In this document: positions 50,701 through 58,077 of the stretch, one piece after another | Position numbering within the stretch: the stretch's first letter is position 1 | Layout of the letters: every line of letters starts with the position of its first letter | Translations under genes and position numbers: made by a program | DNA from: Zychaea mexicana | Lineage: Eukaryota; Mucoromycota; Mucoromycetes; Mucorales; Lichtheimiaceae | DNA length: 58,077 nt | Assembly (NCBI RefSeq): GCF_025766255.1 | Contig: NW_026516857.1 | Location: 1 to 58,077, forward strand | Reading direction: 5' to 3' | Notes under the pieces: generated by a model | What the model was told of the DNA's origin: nothing | Database searches by the model: none | What the model saw: the letters and a program-made list of their open reading frames with translations, nothing else

Positions 50701-53700
50701 ATGTGGGAGGCCACATTTCTGAAAATCAACAGTGTGAATGTGTGCAACGACATCGCCCAAGACTATGTTCTTCGTGGGATCTTCCATCAGCTGCTTCAAT
50801 TTCAGTCTAAAAACACATGTAGTGATATCAGGGCGATCAGGGGCACGCTGTCCCGGTAAAAGGGAATCTTGAATTTCTGGCCAGTTCGGCTTGTAGGTGA
50901 AAGTAACGAAAAGGTCAGGTTTGCCAAAGCAACGCACAATGCTCATGGCATCTTAGTACAGCTGCTGCATATGGCGTGGAGAGCCAATAAATGATGACGG
51001 CAAGATAACACGTCTTCCAACACTGGCCAAGTCATTATCACCCACGTTCATTGCGTCTACAACATTGCGGTAAAGGTCAGAGTGCAATCGATCTTGGTTC
51101 AGATATATGAATCCCAAGTGGTTGGATTCCATTTTCGCATACATATCAACAATAAATTATTGGAATAACTTTCCGAATCGATGTAAATCGTTGGCATCAG
51201 CATCACCATCAGCACCGTCACGAACCATGAGGCGGTAATTGTACCACTCTATTATGGTAATGTCATGATTATTTGAGTTTGCGTTAATTGCCCACCCTTC
51301 GTTACCTAAAGTAATCTCAATACAACAAAATACTAATACACAGTGGTAATAATCGCAGGCACGAACCTTGAGGGAAAAGCAAAACATATTGAAGTGCATC
51401 ATAGAAGCGATGCATTTTGCTAATTCGTTGCAACTCATTGGATCTTGTTCTCAACACAATATCGCGTGGGCCAGCATCCTCGTTACTGTTTTCCACGATA
51501 AGGATACCAATTTCATTGGCAGTTGGTGCATTGTAACGTCGACGGTCTGGAGTATTCTCTGATCTGATGAGAATTCTAACATTGTCGACCACTTAGTCGC
51601 AGGCAATTTCGTCCATATCTCAGAAGGATTCGACAAAGGGATTGATACGATGCATTACAGCCTGTAATTGGCGTAGAGTGGAATCATTAAGGCGTACAGG
51701 GGAAACGGCGTGTCCATTGGCAATTTCAGTAGATGGATCGTGCATGTAAATTTGAGCAAAGGCGGGTCTATTATTTTCAGCCAGTAGCAATGAACCTATG
51801 CGATGGTAGACACTTCCATGAATTCGGAAATTGTATGCTCCACCACGCAAATTAGCAACAGTCTGATCAACGTTGACACCAAGAGATGTGAAGCTTAGAA
51901 CACTGTTGTATACTTGGATGTTGGTACAAAAATCCTCAGCAGCAGCATCAGTACCACGTAACAATTGTGAAATCTCTGGAGGTGTTGGATTGAGGGGTGG
52001 GAGCTCAACCGTCCCTTGTTGGCAGTAAAGGTTGAAATGTGGCGTGCGGAGAGAGCTATGAAATACACGCTCTCGGATCCAAAGGCGAGTATGGTAGCTA
52101 CTACATTCAATATCCATGGAACCAAGGAATTGGCGCAGTGGTGTGGAAACGCGGGCAATACTATGAAGCTAAATTATAACAGCGTCATCAGTAATCATCA
52201 GTGTCATTGTAAAGATCTAAATAGTAACTAACGTTTTCTTGCTCGATCTGGTATGCAGGGTTATTAGGACAGCTTCTGTGCATGCATCTCAAATGACCCT
52301 CTTGTCCACAGCTTGAGTATACATGAACTGGAGCAGCAATAGGTATAGTGAGATTCTCATTGTTTAACGAATTATTAAGGCAATCACGAGGTGACCTTCG
52401 TGAGTGACCCTCTTGCCCACAACTGGAACAGACAGGCACAGGTTCTGGCGCTTCGCAAACAATGTCGAAATCGCGCTCATCATTCTCATTGTTTTGGCGC
52501 ATTGCCGATCTATAAGGATCGTTTAGGCAATCACGATGAGTTACACATTGGTGGCCCGCCATACCTGCAAGAGTTACAAATGGGTGTTGCCATATCAGAG
52601 AGTTAAAAGTAAAAGAACGTTTGACTATTACTGCATTGGGATAAAAAAAACCTTTTGTGGGACATTCTCCCCCGCGAGCCCTCCTGTTGGGGTGTTCCCC
52701 CCAACCACACTTCCTTCTAAACCCGAAACTCACTTGCTTCGCTTGTTTACGTAAGGCATAAATATGACAAACTAAAGTTTATTAAACAAAAAAAACTATT
52801 TCTTGGTTTTCTCTATATCGTGCTGTTTCTTTTGGTGAAATTCTGCAATTGCTTTGTCGATTTCACCTATGCACGTGCTTGGTTCCATATACAGAGTCTG
52901 GTAGCTGAATGCGAGGTGCTTGATTCCAGTGGAGTAGGCCTCACATATAGACTCATAGTGAGTAACTTTTGCCCAGATCTCTTCATCTGTAGGGTGTGGC
53001 GGATACTTGTTTGTTGTTGTTGCTACTATGTTCAATTTAAATCGCCAAATTACTCAAATAAAAAAAAGGAAAGAAAAAACGTGTTGTGTAGCAAGCAATT
53101 TATACACACCTCTGCAGAAGAGAGGATAAAATATCTGGCAGAGGAACATGTATTTCCTTATTTGTGTAATATGTAACTTTTATAATTTTAATAAGATAGA
53201 TAAGATAGATTGAGGACACAGTTGTTGCAATCCCTGTTTATAGGGGGTTGTTTACATGGGAAAAGATGGAATTGTAGAAAAAAAGTGTGGATGTAACCCC
53301 TATTATCTATTTCCTACAAGCAAAGTAGCCAAAAACCAATGCCTTGCTCTTAACACACTCATGCATTAGCACGCTTTTCATTAACTGGTATGGTATAGCC
53401 TTGAATACAGATCAGGAAAACAGTGCATATCTACTAAATCTAGTCTATGTAACCTGGTTAATTTTTTACTTGCTACCCCAATAGCTTGCCACCATATGCT
53501 GTGTAAGGTAGTTTATTAGAAAAAGATTATAAATAGCCATACTATCACTGGTAATAAAAAGTATCTTTTAACAACCCTCTATCCTCTAATTATCCTTTCT
53601 TATGGGCTACGGATCTACCTACCAAAAAGTGACTTGATAGACAAAATATGTGTCGTTGTTTTGTAAAATGATATCATTGAGAATAGAAATGACCCACGAA

Positions 53701-56700
53701 GAATAACCACTGGGATAGAAGTACACTGAAATGACCACGAAGAGGGATAGGACCACAAAGGTAACCACAAAGAAATAGAATAACTGAAAGATAATATTTT
53801 ATTCAGTAATGATGACCCATATTTATACTGTTTTCTAAAACTAAAAATATACAAATGATGCTGCAGATATGATGATGAAGATTATAGCGATAAGCTGCGG
53901 ATATAATAGTGGTAATGACAAAGGTGATGATATTGGTGATTGATGTTGCACAGCAAGGAAGTACAAGAGTAAGTAGCTGCACATTACATCAGGGACGACT
54001 TAGCGACCGCAGTAAAAGAAGTATCTATGGTTATTCAAATAACCGGATATTGTGTCGAATCCTTTTGGCGGGTCAGTTCCGTAGCCAATAGGAAGAGAGG
54101 TGTCAAGAATAAAGAGAGTGTAAAAGATGACTTCGAAGATGATCCTTTATTGTATATACTGAGGAAGGGTATTTATATGTTTGGTCCAAGGTAATACGAA
54201 AATGAAGAATACTACGATGAATGCAAGATATAGTGGATAATGTATATAAGGTCAGCTGCGCGACAGAAGAAGATAGAAAGAATAGCTGTAGCTAATGTTG
54301 GACAGTGGATTGAGCTCTAGCAAGTGAATGGAAGAATTAGGAAGAAGTAGCTATAGAATAACGGCGAAGGGATGATTGAGTTACAATATAAAGGAACAGA
54401 AACAGGTAGAAGAAATGGCTATAAAATATGTCAAAAAGGGAGCGGGAAAAATCCAAAAAGGAAACGGCGTGTCACCGTCAAATCTTGCTACGACAATTGT
54501 ACTACGACATATGCTGCAACATTTATATAAAAAGATTAACTTTATTATCTTCAAAGAAGATATATAAATATGAAGAGGTCTCGCCGAGACTCGAACTCGG
54601 ATAATGAGATTCAGAGTCTCATATGCTAACCATTACATCACGAAACCACTCTTGTTCCGCTATTCATCACTTTTTGAGTAGTTTTCAGAGTTTACGCAAA
54701 ACTGTTAGAAAAAACACCAAAAAACTCTTCAAAAATTCAACAAAAAACCCCCACTCCTTCTCGTAAACGCCGCGACCATCCTACCATGGACACCAGCAGC
54801 ACTACGAAGAAATTCCAGTTCAATCGCGACGGCATTGAGCACCATTTCGCTGATTCCACTTCTGAATCAGCAAATGCACCATTCACCACCACCATCCCGA
54901 CCAACATCGACTTTGGGATCAGCACCGCCCCATCCGCCACCACATCCGCATCCATCCATCCATCATCCACCGATTCCGACCTTCGCACTGTGATTGCTAA
55001 CCTCAACAGCACTATTGCAGGCTTGAGAGACGATTTGCAGGGCTTACGCGCAGACAATGCTAGCCTGCGTAAGCAGTTGTTTGCTGCCCTCGGAATTCAA
55101 CCGCCGACCGCGCGCACAGACCACCAAACCACCACCACTACCAGCACCACCAACAACGACGACTCGACGACCGCCGACTCGCTCATGGCATCGCGCCATG
55201 CACCGAAATCGGTGAAATCGCCCGCATCTGCCGCCACCACCAAGCTCACCAAGTCGCACGCTGCCAAAGGCAAAACGTCCACGGCAGCCAAGACCACCCA
55301 CCACCCCAATAACAACAACAACAACAACAACAACAACAAAAAACCTTCTTCCTGGGCAGCTGTAGCTGCTAAAAACACCCCACCAAAAGGGAAGAAGCGT
55401 CCCACCAACACCGCCACCACCAAGTCCCTCACTGTCCGTGCCCTCCAAGAAAGCACAGGCCCATCGCAGTTCGACTTTGTGTACGTTCCTTGCCGCCACC
55501 ACCTTCGCTACCATGATATCCGCAAGTTTATCAGCAGCCTGAAGATCCAGCAATCTCGTGTGCTGGATATTTACTTCCCAGCAAGAGGCACAGTTGCTCT
55601 CCTTGTCCACCACGACTTTAAGGACGAGTTAATTCGTTGCCTCAACGCCGAAAAAGTTACCCCCCGCACCACTTTCAACCAACTCGACGCATCCGTCATT
55701 GGCGATGCCAAGTACGCCAACGACAGTCAAGAAGCCCGCCTTGCCCTCGCTCAGCAACTATTTGCTGAGAGGATCAAACGCACTTGCCTTCGCCTTCCAC
55801 GAAAAATAGGCATCAGCATCGCTCGTTTCTTCGCTTCTCCTGCCGCTGGTGCCTTGCAACTCGATAGTACCTGGTGGTCAGCATTTCTTGCCGAGTACAA
55901 CCCACCAACACAACAACCAAGCACACCACCTGCACCAACACCAACCACCACTAACAACGCCACCGCCACAACAACCGACGACGTCGAAATGGGTGAAGAT
56001 ACGCCCAACGACAATGACGACTCCCCCAACAGCAGCGAACAGCAACATCAATGAGTAGTGATCGTTTAACGATTGCTACTCTCAACGTCCGAAACATACG
56101 AACTAATTTGGTAGGGGTTATAGACGCTTGTTTGGATGCAAATATTGATATTATTTTTCTCTGCGAAACTTACTTACGCCATGGCCGTTTACGCTGTCAA
56201 TGGCAACAATTTCATAACTATGCACAACTCACGGAGGGCACCAACACCTTCAACCACTTTGGCCTCTCCTTTCTCATCCGACCCGATTTCCCCTACGAGG
56301 TTCATCCCCTTTCCATCCGCAACGGTGAGGTACTGTCACTGAAAGTTGGCCCTTATACTTTGCATGGTGTATACCTACCACCAAAGCTTGATGCTGCAGT
56401 GGCTGCCGAGAGGTATACTTCCTTGTCAGTGGATCCATACACAATCATTCTTGGAGACTTGAATACGCGGTTAGGGAGTACCACGGGTGATGCCAGAGTC
56501 ACTCCCGATCGTCACCATGCACTGTCTACCTGGATAAGCACAAAAGACTTAACCTTGTGGAATGCTGAGTTAGCCAACGGAGAAGCTACTTTTTCTGTGC
56601 TACGCGGCAATCGTCTATGCGAAAGCATCATTGATTATTTCATATCGATGAGAGACAACATCCATGATCCAGCTATGCGCATTCATACAGGCCTAGGCTT

Positions 56701-58077
56701 GTCGGATCACCACTTGTGTGAGCTGTCATTTGTGCCCGTGAATATGTCACGGCTCCCGGCCGCCACGGCCCCTCGACGCACCTGGCGACTTCAAAGGTTA
56801 AAAAAACCTGAAGTACTCGAACGCTATGCTGACAGGTTTACAGAGTCTACAGGTGCTCTTTTGGGAGATATCCGTTCTACACTGGAAACCGACGATTTGC
56901 ATCCGAGCGCTGAAGTGTTGGAGGCATTTGTCGATCGGTTGAACACAGCTGTATACGATGCCTTGGATAATACTGTCGGGCGCAGTTGTCCTCGTACCGA
57001 CTCCCACAAGTGGTTTTGGAACGACACACTCCAGCAACTAGCCGACCGTCGTCAAACGTTGCATAAACGCTGGCTTCGATTGCGCAATGACATTGAACGC
57101 ATTACAGCCCACAGTGACTATATTGCTGCGTGTACTGCTTTTCGCAAAGCGGTAAGGGCTGCTCGGAAGCAGAACTGGAATGACTTTTGTCAAAAGCTAC
57201 AAGCTGACCCAACCGAAATGACTGCTGTTGTTAAACGAATGCGCCTGCGTAATCGAAGCAACGTCACACTTTCATCGCCTCAGGGACCACAAGCTGCTGC
57301 TGATAACATGGCTGCTCACCTCGAGCGTGTGTTTGGTGGCTCTGTGTCACCTCGGCTTTCACCCGGAAGCAATTTCGACCGAGAGCAGAGGACCTGCTGG
57401 CACCGGGCAGACATTGAGCTTGCTATTGCGGCCTTGCCAAACCGTAAAGCACCAGGTTGTGATCATATTAAAGCTGAAATGCTCAAGCCCATTGCATCAA
57501 ACATCACCCCACTCTTGGATGGACTCTTTACCCTCTGCTGGCGCTGGTCATGGACTCCTATCTCGTGGCGTACCGCACAAGTTGTCCCCATCTATAAGAA
57601 CAAAGGTTCTGCTGACGATCCTTCCAAGTATCGACCCATCAGCTTAACCTCGGTCTACCGCAAGCTCCTTGAACGATGTGTCATGTCCACCCTTCTCCAG
57701 ACTATGCCAACCCTCGACATCGCACAAGGTGGCTTTCGTGCTCTCCGTGGTACCCTGGATCAGGCCCTTTGTCTCCAAGAACTGATGCAAGCATATAGCT
57801 TTAATGAGGGTGGTGTGCAGCGCCCTCCAATCGTCGCTTTCCTGGACATAGCAAGTGCATTTGACAGCTGTAACAGGCGCGTCATTTGGGATACGCTTCG
57901 GCCTTATGTGTCTGAACCGCTGCTCAAGCTACTGCGAAGCTTATTCGACGACGTTGTTGTTCGAGTAATCCTCTCCAACGTGGCATCCCGGGACATATAT
58001 CCACGGCATGGTGTGCTTCAAGGAAGTATTTTATCTCCCATCCTTTACTCTATTTTTATCGACACTCTTCCCCGTTT

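Overview
This window looks like a transposon-rich piece of a fungal nuclear genome, most probably Mucoromycota (Mucorales-like). Evidence: the genes have many short introns (66-100 nt, GT..AG); the one clearly intact host protein gene is an eight-exon gamma-SNAP; there is a nuclear tRNA-Gln; and the element mix (MULE with OTU domain, CryptonF with GCR1_C, Tnp2-type CMC, hAT, Helitron, IS630/Tc1, LINE, SINE) is typical of early-diverging fungi. The phylum assignment is inference; no marker here fixes the species.

Layout. 1-8.4 kb: helix-turn-helix fragments, a pair of 0.23-kb direct repeats, an intact IS630/Tc1-like transposon (2559-4924) nested inside an inverted-repeat cluster, and a second IS630/Tc1-like transposase with one nonsense codon (5971-7530). 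8.4-12.3 kb: a MULE with 112-bp TIRs whose minus-strand gene has FAR1-like, MULE, SWIM and OTU domains. 12.3-14.2 kb: a 1.9-kb foldback element split by a solo LTR. 14.4-15.1 kb: CryptonF relic. 17.3-18.5 kb: decayed, weakly methyltransferase-like gene. 20.3-22.3 kb: gamma-SNAP, the host-gene island. 23.4-28.5 kb: large decayed gene joining a zinc-binding region, a DDE-like nuclease, a DEDDy exonuclease and a C-terminal DNA-binding-like part, split by a SINE. 28.9-31.1 kb: hAT relic split by an AT-rich MITE. 32.0-35.7 kb: CMC (Tnp2) relic split by a solo LTR. 35.8-36.4 kb: unrecognised relic. 37.5-39.9 kb: CryptonF with tyrosine recombinase. 41.0-42.3 kb: second CMC relic. 42.4-46.5 kb: AT-rich DNA, a foldback-family fragment and a minisatellite. 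46.7-52.6 kb: truncated MULE, deleted hAT and truncated Helitron abutting one another. 54.6 kb: tRNA-Gln. 54.7 kb to the end: an apparently intact two-ORF LINE.

The elements form a layered insertion record. Most coding copies are broken by nonsense codons, frameshifts and later insertions; only the IS630-like element at 2.6 kb and the LINE look intact. Several families occur twice, which allows comparison inside the window. In the two MULE copies all 23 C-to-T/G-to-A differences I counted fall in CpG or CpA contexts, against 8 other changes. Many nonsense codons in the relics can be read as CAA/CAG-to-stop or TGG-to-stop. This suggests methylation-linked or RIP-like decay, which is unexpected for this part of the fungal tree.

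All exon structures were derived by hand from reading frames, splice signals and family knowledge; no alignment or database search was run.
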